Positions 28,434 through 40,266 of a DNA stretch of 64,000 nucleotides are shown in pieces. The DNA lies in assembly GCA_027625915.1 (NCBI GenBank), contig JANTQA010000057.1, positions 8,866,001 through 8,930,000 of the forward strand. Reading direction: 5' to 3'. Position numbers and translations under genes: made by a program. The DNA comes from Anaeramoeba flamelloides. Lineage: Eukaryota; Metamonada; Anaeramoebidae. Below the pieces are notes generated by a model. That model was given only the letters and a program-made list of their open reading frames with translations, was not told where the DNA came from and did no database searches. Numbering within the stretch: the first letter of the stretch is position 1; every line of letters starts with the position of its first letter.

Positions 28434-28767
28434 AAAAAATTTCAAAAACAGAAAAAAATTGGTTTTTCAATTTAATTTAGCGATATCCCTCGAAAGAAAT
28501 ATTTGATTTTATTTTATAATTGAAAAAAATGATTCTTTTTAGATTATTAAAAAAAAATCAAATAATCTCTCCACCAAGTTAAATAAAAATTTCAAAAATA
28601 GTACAATTAAAAATGAAAAAAATATTACTAAAAATTTACTTTTTTTTTTCTATTTCAATTGCGATTAATATCGAATAAAGTTGTAAACCTTTTTCAAAAT
28701 TCTTATGTATAATAATTTTTATTAATTAGTATATTTAAAAAAGACAAAATTTAAAGATTTTTTTTAG

Positions 28768-28960
28768 AGTTTCGTGGAGTGTTGTAGAGTGCCTAGTTTT
28801 TCCAGAATTTAAAAGAATAGAGTAAAATCATAGATTTTATTTAATTCTTTTAAATTCTGTAAAACTTAACAACAGTTTTTTTTAATTTGTGAAATAAACC
28901 GAAAATTTATTTAATTTTCAGTTTATTTTTAAAATTAAAAAAAAACCTAACTGGGGTCAG
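28768..28960. repeat. dispersed repeat, family E, copy 3
   Basis: Contains TTTCGTGGAGTGTTGTAGAG (compare TCCGTAGAGTGCCGTAGAG at 14718), the hairpin CAGAATTTAAAAGAATAGAG with its reverse complement, and a fold-back of AATTTTCAGTTTATTTTT-like sequence. It lies about 330 bp upstream of the transportin start. Confidence 0.6.
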
Positions 28961-29291
28961 GAGTTAATTTTGTTGAATCACCTCTCTTTAATAATAAAAT
29001 AAAATTAAAAAAAAAAAATTTCAAGTTTGGTTGTCTTTTGTTCATCAATATCTCTTAAAATAAATTTTTTAGAGACTGTTAAATCCTCTAGCTTCTAAAA
29101 TCATTACACCCAATTACAATAGACTTTAATTTTAGATTAATATAAGGTGATATTAATCCTCTTAACATTTAAAAAAAAAAAACAATAGAAATGATTGTTA
29201 TAATTTTCTCTGAACAACAGCTAAAATTAAACAGGAATTCATCGCAAATGTTTTTTCATTTTTTGAACATTTTTTTTAATTCTTATATTTT

Positions 29292-32183
29292 ATGTCATGG
29301 TATCCAAACGAAAAAACATTACTGGCTATATATGATCTTTTTGAACTTAGCAAACAGACAAACACCGAAAGTCAACAGAAAGTATTAGAAATTCTCCAAA
29401 TGCTGAAAGAAGAAATTACTGATCTGCATTATTATTTGCTATATATTTTGCTCGGTGACGAACAAGAACCAAGAAACACAAAGCCAGAACACAAAAAAGA
29501 AAAAGAGCAAATAACCAACTATTATAAGAAGTGTTCTGGTTTACTCTTAAAGAACATGCTAATTTTAGATGACAAGGACTCTGTCAGTGAAGTTTTACAT
29601 CCCCTGTTTGAAGGCTTATTGCATCACAATTGCATAACAAGAAATTATTGTTCGATCTTAATTTCGCATCTGGTAATAAACTCAACGTGTGTCAACTGTG
29701 TGAAATCATTTGAGTCAATTAAATTATTAATGGAGAAATATGCAGATGAAAATGAATCGCTGATTTCGATTACCAAATGCTTATTTTACTTATTGGAAAG
29801 CTTTGTGATAAATTTTGAAAGAATTACTTTTCGTTTTATTGATTGCTATGGATTAGTCCTTGGTTACCTTCTTGACTTATCAATTTGTGAAGACGGCCGT
29901 TTACGTGGGTTGTCTATTAGGTGCTTTCTTCAAATCTTGTATTTTATGCCAGAATGTGTTCATGATGAGCTTGAGGCAATTAAAAATAATTTTCAGATTC
30001 TCTTTGAAAACGAAACAAATACAAAAGTCAAAACTTGTTTAATTGAATTAGTATTGCAAATAACTGAATTACACTTTGGGTTATTTCAAGATTTTATTCA
30101 AGAATTGGCAACAAAATGGATTTTCAAAGAAACAATTCAAACAAGTTCTCGTGAGCTTTTAAAATATTGTTTTGAGTTTTGGAATATAATTCTTTTAAAG
30201 GGTGATAAAAATTTTCTTAATTTGTTTCTGTCTAATGAAAATTTGGAGGCCATCATCCCAATTTTAATCAATAGCATTGAAAGAAATATAAGTTTTAATC
30301 ATAACGAAAGTATAGTACTGTTTACTCCGTTAAATAATGATATATATTGGGATTTAAATAATCTTTCAATTGTTGCATTATCTCAATTTATAAAAGCATT
30401 GACAACAAAAGTGTTTAATATCGTTTCACCAATCATTGAACATTTTTTCAAGGGTTTCCAATTGGATGAAATAAATGTATCTAAAGAATTTGAAAATAAT
30501 AAAAATAGAAATAATAATCAATCAAAGGATCCTAATTATAAAATGAAAAATTTTGATCATGAATTAAACGATATTAAATTGAATGGAAAAATAACAAATC
30601 AGTTTCATCATAATATTAATCAAATATTAATCACTATTGGTATTGTGATCGAAAATTGCAATTCTGAATTAATGGAAAATCTTCAAGCAATTATTGATCT
30701 TCTTTTTGAATTAATTTCAAATCCAAAAATCGATGATTTCATTTTTGTAAAAATCATTTGGATATTTGAACACATTATACCATCAATTTTTAAATTTGAA
30801 AAACATTTGTACCAATCACCAATTATTGAATGTGCTTTATTTTCAATTTTACAATCTTCTAAATTAATTATTCAAATGTCTGGTTGTAAGTTATTAAATG
30901 AAATATTAAAAATAAAAAACAAAAGTATTGGAAGATTAATACTTTTTCATCAAAGCACAACATTTAATAAATCTTTAATAAAAGAATTAATTCTAATGAT
31001 GCAAAAATCGATTCGTGTGAATGACAATAGCTCTAATAATATTTTTTTTTTAAAAATGTTGTGTTTGCTCATTTCTGGCTTAATTGAAGAAATACCAAAT
31101 TTATATTTAATTAATGGTGATGAGTTAATTTGCTTAATTAAATTCCTTTCTGATAATTGGGATGATTTAATTCTTTTACAGGTAGAAAATATATCATATT
31201 GGATGGATTTGTTTGGGAAATTAATAATAGGATTTTCCCCAGACTCATTACAAGTTGCATTGCAAATTTTTGACAAAACTATTTTATTAATAATTACTCA
31301 ATTGACGAAGGAAAATAAAAATAGTAAATTTATTAATTCGAAGAAAACTCTTAATGAAATTATTGATTCTTATATTGATGTTGATACTGAAATTGATACT
31401 GGTAGTATAGATGATTTAGAATTAATTCACGACAGTGTTGAATTTTTAATTCTATTATTTGAAAATTTTAAAGGGCAAATGTTCCAGATAATAAATGATT
31501 CCTGTTTTCTTGAAATAATAATTTTATACTTGCTAAATGATAATATTAATGATAATATTAAGTGTTCCATCTGTTTTTTCATTGTGCAACTTCTTAAATA
31601 CGATTACAAAATATTAGAAAATCATCAAAAAAAAATTATTGACAGACTTTTACAATTTTTACAGGAAGATTTGAAAATTGAACTTTTCCAATCTTCATCA
31701 TTTGCACTGACATATTTTATAGAATCAAAGGTAGAAATAATAATGGGTTATCATGAAACAATATTAAATATTTGTTCATTAATTTTAAATAATGATGAAT
31801 CTAATATATATATTCTTGAAAGTGTTGCAGAGTTAATTACTAGAATTATCATTTCAGATATTCCCATGTTTATGATTTTTTTTGAAAAAATTTTTTATAA
31901 ATGGTTATTAATCATAATAAAAATTGAAGCCGAAATTGAAAAGGAATTATCTTATGATGCTATATTATTAATTATACAAAATGAAGACTTTAAACTATTG
32001 AATTATTTTAATGAAATTTGTTTTGCATTTTTTTCGTTAAATCTCCCGCAATCAAATGTTCATAAAAAATTTATTCAAATATTGAAAAAAATTAAAATTA
32101 ATTATCATGAAAATTGGTCACATGTATGTTCACAGCTTCCTAAAAATATTAATTTATTCTTACTGGGATTGGGTATTAATTAG
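29292..32183 (+). CDS. TNPO1: transportin / karyopherin beta-2-like nuclear import receptor, single exon
   Basis: An uninterrupted 963-residue frame. The start SWYPNEKTLLAIYDLFELSK aligns with WKPDEQGLQQILQLLKES of animal transportin, including the spacing to the next helix (TESQQKVLEILQML versus TIQRTVQQKLEQL), SGLLLKNMLI matches SGLILKNNV, and the end ENWSHVCSQLPKNINLFLLG matches [20 protein letters not shown] at the transportin C-terminus. The whole protein is a run of amphipathic helix pairs as in HEAT-repeat karyopherins. Transportins carry PY-NLS cargo into the nucleus and release it on RanGTP. Human transportin-1 has about 890 residues; the extra length includes an N/K-rich insert around residues 395-440. 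The long acidic H8 loop before SDWNLRKCSAAAL is replaced by a short segment before YWDLNNLSIVALSQF. The sequence is strongly diverged, so importin-beta relatives remain possible. The ATG at 29292 gives the conserved start. Confidence 0.75.
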   Translation: MSWYPNEKTLLAIYDLFELSKQTNTESQQKVLEILQMLKEEITDLHYYLLYILLGDEQEPRNTKPEHKKEKEQITNYYKKCSGLLLKNMLILDDKDSVSEVLHPLFEGLLHHNCITRNYCSILISHLVINSTCVNCVKSFESIKLLMEKYADENESLISITKCLFYLLESFVINFERITFRFIDCYGLVLGYLLDLSICEDGRLRGLSIRCFLQILYFMPECVHDELEAIKNNFQILFENETNTKVKTCLIELVLQITELHFGLFQDFIQELATKWIFKETIQTSSRELLKYCFEFWNIILLKGDKNFLNLFLSNENLEAIIPILINSIERNISFNHNESIVLFTPLNNDIYWDLNNLSIVALSQFIKALTTKVFNIVSPIIEHFFKGFQLDEINVSKEFENNKNRNNNQSKDPNYKMKNFDHELNDIKLNGKITNQFHHNINQILITIGIVIENCNSELMENLQAIIDLLFELISNPKIDDFIFVKIIWIFEHIIPSIFKFEKHLYQSPIIECALFSILQSSKLIIQMSGCKLLNEILKIKNKSIGRLILFHQSTTFNKSLIKELILMMQKSIRVNDNSSNNIFFLKMLCLLISGLIEEIPNLYLINGDELICLIKFLSDNWDDLILLQVENISYWMDLFGKLIIGFSPDSLQVALQIFDKTILLIITQLTKENKNSKFINSKKTLNEIIDSYIDVDTEIDTGSIDDLELIHDSVEFLILLFENFKGQMFQIINDSCFLEIIILYLLNDNINDNIKCSICFFIVQLLKYDYKILENHQKKIIDRLLQFLQEDLKIELFQSSSFALTYFIESKVEIIMGYHETILNICSLILNNDESNIYILESVAELITRIIISDIPMFMIFFEKIFYKWLLIIIKIEAEIEKELSYDAILLIIQNEDFKLLNYFNEICFAFFSLNLPQSNVHKKFIQILKKIKINYHENWSHVCSQLPKNINLFLLGLGIN

Positions 32184-32462
32184 GTTTGATAATGTTTTTG
32201 GTTTGTTTTCATTTGAATTTTTTTATATTATATATATATATATATATTTATTTGATAACATAATTTTTTGATATTTAATGAAAATATTAAAAATATCAAC
32301 GAAAATTCAATTTTTTTCAAATTTTAAAAATATGTTATTTTTTTAAACTAAATCAATTGAAATATTTTGAATTTTAACTTTTAGATTAAAATAAAAAAAT
32401 TAAATTTGTATTTATTGGGAATTTTGTTATTTTGTATTTTAATTTTTTTTAAAACACTGGGC

Positions 32463-33040
32463 TATATATGTCCTTAATAAAATTAAGCACTATTTTTTTC
32501 TGATTAATATTTTTCGAAAAACAAGTTTATTCCTTAATTCAATTAATTATTGGGATAATTTTTTTTAGAATAAAAACACTCTCAAATTTTGAATATCGAA
32601 AATATTTTTTGAAATTAGTGTGCACTTTTTTATTTTTTTTGAAAAATTGGGGTTGAGAAAAGCTTGAAATCAAAGAATAAGTTAATATATTAAATTAGAA
32701 TGCTTTTCCGAGAGTTTATCTTTTTAAATAACTTTTTTTTTAATTTTACCATTTGAAAATAAAAAAAAACATTTGAAGACCAAATTAGTGCCTTTTGTGA
32801 AAAGAAAATTCCCATAATTTAGAATTTGTTTTAGTAAATAAGTTAAAACAAGATAGTGTATCAAAAAATATACATAATTTCAAGTGTGAATTCAATGATT
32901 TTCGCAAAAAATGATTTCAAGAAAAAGTTAAATTGAAACTTTATTTATTTTTATTTTTTCATTTAGTTTTTTTAATTGTATTAATGGAAGGTTATTGATC
33001 AGTTTTACATTTTTAGTGTTTTTTGGGTCATAGGGACATA
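32463..33040 (+). repeat. dispersed TIR element, family A, copy 3
   Basis: About 578 bp, closest to copy 1. It starts TATATATGTCCTTAATAAAA and ends GGGTCATAGGGACATA, keeping both terminal inverted repeats. It lies 280 bp after the transportin stop codon. No coding capacity. Confidence 0.78.
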
Positions 33041-36000
33041 AAAACCCCAATACAAAATTTTTAACATACTAAAATTCAATTTGTGAAAAAAAAAAAAAAC
33101 TTATTTAATCAATTCTCAAAGAAATCCCAAATTTGAATCATCCTGTAATTGAAATGTTAACGCTTTTTTATAAATTAAAATACAACAAAAAATAAATAAT
33201 TATCAATACAAATAAATTATCTGGTTATTAAAATTTTTGGAGAGAGCAAAACAAAAAAATTGATTAGTAAAATTTGTTTAAATTCTATTAGGAATATTTG
33301 ATCGATCAAATGGTTCGATAATAACAACTAATTTTATTTGAGTTCTTCTATCTGGAACAACTCAACTTAAACATAGCACCAGTCATTGAAAAAAATTTTG
33401 ATCCAACAAAACAAGTTATGTAATTCAAAAAATTAAATGAAAAGAAAAACTAAAAGATGAAAAAATGATTTTCATATTTTTCAAAAATCAAAATTTATTT
33501 CCAATTTGAATGAAATTATGTTATGGTGATTATTTGGGCCGTTTTAGTTGTATGGAAAATTTTGAATTTTAGTTTATATAACTACATTTTTAAGACATCC
33601 TTTCCTTATTTTATATTAATATATATTTAAAGATTTGGTATTATAATACCACAGGTAGTATAAAATAATTATTTGGTCACAATATCTTAAAATTGCAACT
33701 TCCTATGAGAATTCGGACTATCCCAATAATGTGTATTTTAAAAATTCACAAGAGACAAAACCAATTTGATTTCTAGTATAACTATCGTTATTTAAATGAA
33801 TTTGAAAAAATAAGTGGTATTTTTTTCTTGATGGGGTGATATTGATAGCACCCAGAAAAAAAAATATATTTCTCATCGTAGAATCAATTAGTCAATCCAT
33901 ATGCGCTCTTTTTCGTTGAAGTCGTAAGAATCTTTAAGGGGGAAATAATAATAAAAAAATCAAAAAAATGTCTCAGGGGGTAAGTACATTTTTCAAATTT
34001 TGAGTGTCGCCATTTATGTGAAACAAAATTTTCAAATCATTTCTTAACCAAATATATTGATGTTTAATATATATATATATATATATACGGTTGTAATATG
34101 TCCTAGAATAATATATTTTCAAACCAACTAAAAAAATGGAATTCAAAAAAATGAAAAGATTGATTCAGAAAAAAATAAATAAAAATCATTTATTTCTTGA
34201 TCTTATCTGTAAAATTTCAAAGAATTTCTACTTCTTAATTTGGTTTTATTTTTTATTCTTCATAGAAACACTTTTGTTTATATAATTTTTGATTAACAAA
34301 TGACTTTTTATTTCGAAAGAATTTCCATAAATAGATTGTTAATTCCTATTTTCATTAAAGTCATCTATTTCGTATTTCGTTAAATAAAATGTGTGTATGT
34401 ATTGAATTCCTCTTCTGAAATTAATATTTATTGGACAAATTCGTTTGATTCGATAAATATTTATTGTCCATTAAATTTGAACCCCGGAAATGATACTGAA
34501 TTCTTATTTGAACTTTTTCCTCAATTTTTCTTTTTCAATGGGTTGAAAATTTTTTGTGGTTTTTATTTTTTTTTCAATAATTCTATTAGTTTACTTTCAA
34601 CTTTAAAGTGAGTATCCAAAACTCTTACTTTGTTTGATAAAAATATTTGATAAAAAAAATTTTGAAAGTTGATTTGGAAAAAAAAAGTTTTGGTTAAAAA
34701 ATACTAAATATTGATGAGTTATTTTATTCAAGTTACTATTTTTTTTTTTTGTATATCCAAATTAAAAATATAAAGAAGAAATATATTGGACAAATACTTG
34801 GTTGGTTTTTTTTTTTTTGTATTGACTTTCAACAAATTTTCTTGGAAGGGTGGTCTTTCTTGTTTGGTCTTCTAAAAAGAAAAGATTTGTTTCAAATTTA
34901 CACACTTTCTCTATTCTATTTGTTTAGTTTATTCAATCGTTAATTCCAAACCTTCCTATAAACACAATTCTGTATTCAAAAAAGAATTTAATAAAATCAA
35001 AATTTTAATCAAAAAAATTGTTTAAGAAATTGAAAACTAAAAAATTCAACTCTGATTATTTTGAGGTAACCTGGTTATTTACACAAATAAAGAAGTGGGT
35101 GGTATTTTGGTTTCAAAGTGCCAATCTCCCATACCACTCATAAAATATTGTTTCAGTAATGTTGTCACAATTAAAATTTTTCATAATAGTAAAATGTGCC
35201 TCCTTCTTAACGAAAGTTTTGAATTTATATAAAATGATGAAAGCTTCAAAAAAATATTTATTCTTCGAACTTTTCTTATTTAGGAAAACTGACATTACCT
35301 TTTTATACTTTACAATTATTTTTGTTGCTTTTGCAAATTTTTGAACTACTTTTTAAAAATTCTCTTTTTGGTTATCTCTGAGGATCATTTAAAAATATTT
35401 ATAATCTATTTAAATCATATTCATAAAAAATATAAAAATATAATAAAGAAAAAAAAAAAAAATTGTTTTATTATTTATAAAAAATAATCTCAGAAAAATA
35501 TTAAATTTAAGAATGATAACAAAAAAAGAAAAAAGCATTGTGTATTTTAAATTAATGAAAAAAAGAGAAAATCTATTAATATAAAAGGAATATTCAAAAG
35601 AATAAAGAATAAAAAAAAAATGAAAAAAGAAAAAAAAATGAAATGTCTAATTAAATTTTCAAATGATCTGCTCTAATTTATTCTGCCGTATTCTTTAAAA
35701 TGTGAAAAAGAAAAAGTGATCAAAGAAAATTGTAATCTAGACATATTAAGTTTCAAAAAAATATCGAATTTAAATAAATAATTCCAAAAAAAGCAATCAT
35801 AACTTAAATTCTTTTTTTCGTTCTAAGAAATATATAAGCACATTTCATAATCACGGGGAGAAAGCATTTGCAAAATTAAGATAATTATTCTTTCTAATTT
35901 TCTCATTCTTAGAAAAACCATTCCAACAAGATATTTTTCCGTAAATTTTTGATTTTATTATCAAAAAATACACTCTCTTTACATTAATAAAAAAAAATGA

Positions 36001-36323
36001 TGTTGAAATGTTTGGTATTCTCTAAATTATCTTTAATTTTGCTTCATGTTATCCTTTGGGGTGTGTGTATGGGTGTGTGTAAGTATATATTCTTTTTTTT
36101 TTTTTTTTTTCTTCTATATTATTCTAATTCTTTTGGCTGTATGCTAAAAGTGGGAATTTTAGAGGCCACTGTTGTTAAAATAAGAATTATCCAATTAAAA
36201 TGGAATAAATTCTTAGCAAATAACGATGGTGGTGGGGGGTGGTGGGGGTTGATTGGGAAGGAGAAATAAATGTTTTTTTTTTTTTAATCCAACTTTTCTA
36301 ATTTCTTTTCTGCCTCTTACAGC
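33041..36323. other. AT-rich intergenic region with coding-like traces
   Basis: No supported gene. Plus-strand frames at 34393-34611 and 34749-34943 are open, moderately GC-richer than their flanks, and mostly hydrophobic. A T run at 36091-36110 and a GTGG-rich tract at 36225-36255 stand out. None gives a recognisable domain. Confidence 0.35.
35113..35295 (-). other. coding-like minus-strand frame, possible last exon
   Basis: A 60-codon frame ending MKNFNCDNITETIFYEWYGR plus three residues and a stop. The composition is more protein-like than the overlapping plus-strand frame at 35159-35344. It follows the 3' end of the minus-strand gene at 36324-37710 by about 1 kb, so it could be a separate gene or a remnant. 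No family recognised. Confidence 0.22.
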
Positions 36324-37710
36324 CTATTTTTCTAAGTTCGGGTTACTAAATATATTTAAGACATTATTTGAAATTCTCCAAGAAGGAACACGTTTTAATG
36401 GTACGTTAAAAGCGTTTTCAAGGCTGCGTTCTGTTGGCGTTTGAAGTGATTGTATATATTTGTGTGGCTGGATAAAGATCTTTTCTTTGCTTTTTCCCCT
36501 ATTTTCCATTGAAGAATTTGTTGATTGAAGGTCAGTCGTTAGGCTATTAAAAATAGGAATGGGTACACTCTTGCTTTCTTGCTGGAATATTTGCAATTTC
36601 TCTTGTTGATCATCCGAAGACATTTGAAAATCGCTGTCATCGTTATAATGAAAGGAATGATTTTTTTCATATTGCGAAACTTTTTCAAATATTTGGGAAA
36701 ATCTCGAGTTTTTATTAATGTATTTTTCATCCTCCTCTTCCTCTTCTTCTTCTTTTTCTTCTTCTTCTTCTTCTTCTTCTTGCTTTGTTAATAGGGGGAA
36801 GGGATCAATAAAATTATTTGAAACATTGTCGAATTCATTTCTTTCAATTTTGTTTAATTTCAAAGATCGGTTTGGTGATTGGTAAATTTCCAAAAAGGGA
36901 TGCACGACTTCATAAGAACCATTTTTTAAATCCCACTCCGTTGTGCTTTTGATTTTTATTTTGTTTTTGTTTATTTTTTTACGTTTTTTTCTTCTTCGTT
37001 TTTTTTTTGTTCTCGTTCTTTTAAATCTTTTTTGAGTCACAAATTCATTTGTGGTGTCCAATTTTGGTTGCTTTTGATGGCTATATGGTTCTTCAACGAT
37101 TTTCGTTGGATTTTTCTTCAAAAAATGGAAAATAAGTTTTTTTATTTTTTAAAAGGTAATATTTGGAAAGTTGTTTTTGAGTTGATGTTTTTTTGCAAAT
37201 TTCTTTTTAAATGTTGGAAAAAAGAAAAGATGAGAAGAATTGGGTACAGAACCCTTTAAATGTTTTTAATACTTACAAAATAAACAGAATCAACCAAATA
37301 GACATTTCGTTTTTCAGAATGATAGCCAAAAGGAGGCGAACAACAATTAGTGCATTGAAAAATTGTCCAGTCTTCATATTTGGTTTTTGTTGTCATCATC
37401 TTATCAGCCTAAAAAGTTCAAAAAAATCCAAATTTCGAAAACAAAAAAAAAAGCAAAAAACAAAAGAAGAATTTTGTGGATCGTTACAATCAATTTAGGT
37501 CGTTTTTTTTTTTTTTTTTTCGATTCAAAAAAGAGAAGTAATTACAACAAAATGGCCACCAATTTTACATTCAACAAAGCACGGTTCTTCTAAACAAGAA
37601 ATAAGTTCATTTGGGATTTTGGAAAAATCTTTCATGATTTCAATTGATTTGATCCTGATTCTTATATTCCCACACAAACACCCCCCTCTTTGTTTGGGTG
37701 TTTTAAACAT
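36324..37710 (-). CDS. unrecognised Cys-containing, Lys/Arg-rich protein, three exons
   Basis: Exons 37710-37546 (phase 0, GTAATT donor), 37408-37277 (after TTTTAG, GTAAGT donor) and 37115-36324 (after TTTTTTGAAG, to TAG) give about 362 residues. The N-terminal 100 residues look like a compact zinc-type domain: RGGCLCGNIRIRI, then CLEEPCFVECKIGGHF, then across the first intron YEDWTIFQCTNCCSPPFGYH. The C-terminal exon has a strongly basic stretch (KRTRTKKKRRRKKRKK) that would serve as a nuclear localisation signal, a Glu-rich run near its middle, and a Ser/Gln-rich tail. I do not recognise the family; the paired CxC and CxxC suggest metal binding. A nuclear role is inferred from the basic cluster. 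Splice phases are consistent, so the gene is well supported although its function is not. Confidence 0.65.
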
Positions 37711-39010
37711 TGAAATATTACAAGTGTTGTTTTGCTTTCGGGATGTAAATACTTTGAAAAAAATAAATTGTATAAAAAATGATTTACAAAAAAAATTTTT
37801 TGATTTGTTCCACTTATTACTTTTTTGTAAATGTTGGAAATAGGGTTGTATTTTTGTTAAAGCAAGAATACAAAAAATAATATTTCCACAATGGGTTGAA
37901 ATACGACAAAAGAAGAGAAATTATGAGTTTTAACGATTTAATTAATAGAAAAAATAAATGAGAAAAGAGACAAAAATTGTTCCAAAAAAATTTTTTATTT
38001 CAATGGTAAAGTAAAGCTTTATTTCTTATTTTGTGTTTATTAATGGGTGATCTTTAATTTTTTTTCTTTTAAATGAAAATGGAAACTTTCTTTGTAAAAG
38101 TTTTTGTCGGAAATTGTTTCTTTCAAATTCTTCCTTGAGATTATTAGCAAAGTAAGACTGGAATTCAATTTTTAGTCTTCGTTAAATGAAAATCTAAATA
38201 GTTTTGTATCCATTAAATTTCGAATTGGTCTCAAAGTTTTTTCCATTAAAACTTTGAAATCTAATTGTGTTGGCCAAAGTATTTTGTGAACAATAGTTTA
38301 AATCAAAACATGCAAAAATTTCTTTTGGGAAAACTGGAATAAGTTTGGAATTTTTTTTTCACTCATGAACAATTCTGAGATTTCAATATTATCTCTTTAA
38401 GATTTTCTTGTACCAAATCAAAAGAATTTATTGTTACTTTAAAGTTATAGTTTCTGTGATTTATTTTAATTTCCCAAAGCCAATCTAACACTTTTTTTCA
38501 CGAGTTTACAATTAAAAATCATAAGAACTGTGTCTACCTTTTTTCAAGATCAGAGTTTTAAATTTTTTCAAAAGAATTTATTATTAAATAATTCAGAAAC
38601 AAAAGATTTGTTCAACTATTAATTGCAAAATAAAAAGATCAAAATTTTCAGTCAACTTTTCAAAAAAATCACATCCAAGAATAAAAAATAAATCATCAGA
38701 AAACCCAATACTAAAAGGGAAATCTTAAGAATTTAAGATTGGTTCACAGAACTAAGAATTTGTAAAGATGTATGATTACAAAAATAATTGTTTGGAAAAC
38801 TGAATAAAAATTTGAATACCTTTATTGAAAAAGAAATAGAATCGCTTCTTATCGAAAAGAGCTGGTTTCCTAAAACTGTCCTCTGTTAATCTGAAAAAAC
38901 AAATTTAATGAAAGTTTTTTATTGTTGTTCTGAGTGTAGGTAAGACATAAGTTCAAAAACACTGTGGTGTTTTTTCAGTTTGAATTAGAAATAACATAAA
39001 GAAAAATATG
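37711..39010. other. AT-rich spacer upstream of the 37.7 kb gene
   Basis: About 1.3 kb with no supported gene, RNA or repeat. The promoter of the minus-strand gene starting at 37710 should lie at its left end. Confidence 0.45.
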
Positions 39011-40266
39011 TACAGTGATCAAAATAATGCTGGTACAAAGACTATAATCCGTGTTCTAAAATATAATCCGTGCCTTTTTGATTCTTGTACCAAGGTAACA
39101 TCAAATTTACTATCCAATAGTATACCCAAGTTCAAAACAATTTTTAAGGTAAATATCTTAGTTATTTTCAGTAAAATTTAAATTATTGATGTAAATCGTT
39201 GAAAATTTTCCATAATATTCTCAATTTTCTTTGAATTTTTTTGTTTTTTTTTATTGATTAAAATTTTCTGAAAAATTTACTCTATTTTTTGAGATAAATT
39301 TTGCAATTTGATCCTTTATTTTTAGAATTTATTTTTTAATAATAGAATTTTAAGAAACCAACACCATATTTTTTAGTGTTTATTGTCAGTTTCTTTGATT
39401 GGTTTATGTATAGGTCTTCTATAACAAAAAAACACGCTTTTTATTTTGAAACAAGCATTATATTTTTTTACACACTTTATTTTGACTAACGTAAATCTTT
39501 TTTATTTAATGAAATAATACTTTGAGTAATTGTTTTTTTCTTGTTTAGAGTACCAACAATAACAAGTTAATATTATTATTATTTTTTTATGGATCATTTC
39601 AAAAAAAAGTCTAAACTTGTTATTCAATCCCAATTGTTCATATCTCGATATCTCTGCTTGCAAAACTATTCATTCTAAAGATCATACCAAAGATCAACTA
39701 TTTTACAAACTTTCTTAACACTTAAATCCTAAAATCTTTGATCAAAGCTGTTTTTAAAACTTTGAAAAAAGGGAAATTGATATAAAAAGCACCGTTGCCA
39801 AAAAAATACGTTTAGAAAATTTAAATCAGTTTTAAAATAAATAAGTGTTTATTTTTATAGATGACCTATACATCAACTGATCAAAAAAACTGACAACAAA
39901 CTCTAAAAAATATGGTATTGGTAATTTAAAGCTTTATAATTTTAAAATGAAATGCTAAAAACAAAGGATTAAATAGGAAGATTTTATCTTAAAAAATAGA
40001 ATAATTTTTCAAAAACTATTTGCATCAAAACAACAAAAAATCTCAAAAAATTAGAGAATTACGAAAAATTTTCAACTAATTATATTAATAATTTAAATTT
40101 TACTGAAAATATCAAGATATTTACCTTCAAAATTGTTTTTAACTTGGGTATACTATTGGATAGTAAATTTAATGTTGCCTTGTGACAAGAAGAAAAAAAA
40201 AATCACGGATTATATTTTGAAATACCAATTATAGCCGTTGTTTATGTATTATTTTGATCAATGTAT
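39011..40266. repeat. 1.26 kb palindromic TIR element, family C
   Basis: A large inverted repeat. The left end TACAGTGATCAAAATAATGC is matched on the right by ATTATTTTGATCAATGTATA. The arms stay alike for about 430 bp each: TATAATCCGTG versus CACGGATTATA, TACTATCCAATAGTATACCC versus GGGTATACTATTGGATAGTA, and GGTTTATGTATAGGTCTTC versus its reverse complement. About 350 bp of non-palindromic DNA lies in the middle with no open frame. Ends of the CAGTGATCAAAATAAT type recall Tc1/mariner transposons. Single-arm relatives lie at 9868-10050 and 61178-61611. Confidence 0.85.

Noticed and set aside
30950-31276. 108-residue minus-strand frame within the transportin gene
   Set aside because: Antisense shadow of a long, family-supported coding frame.
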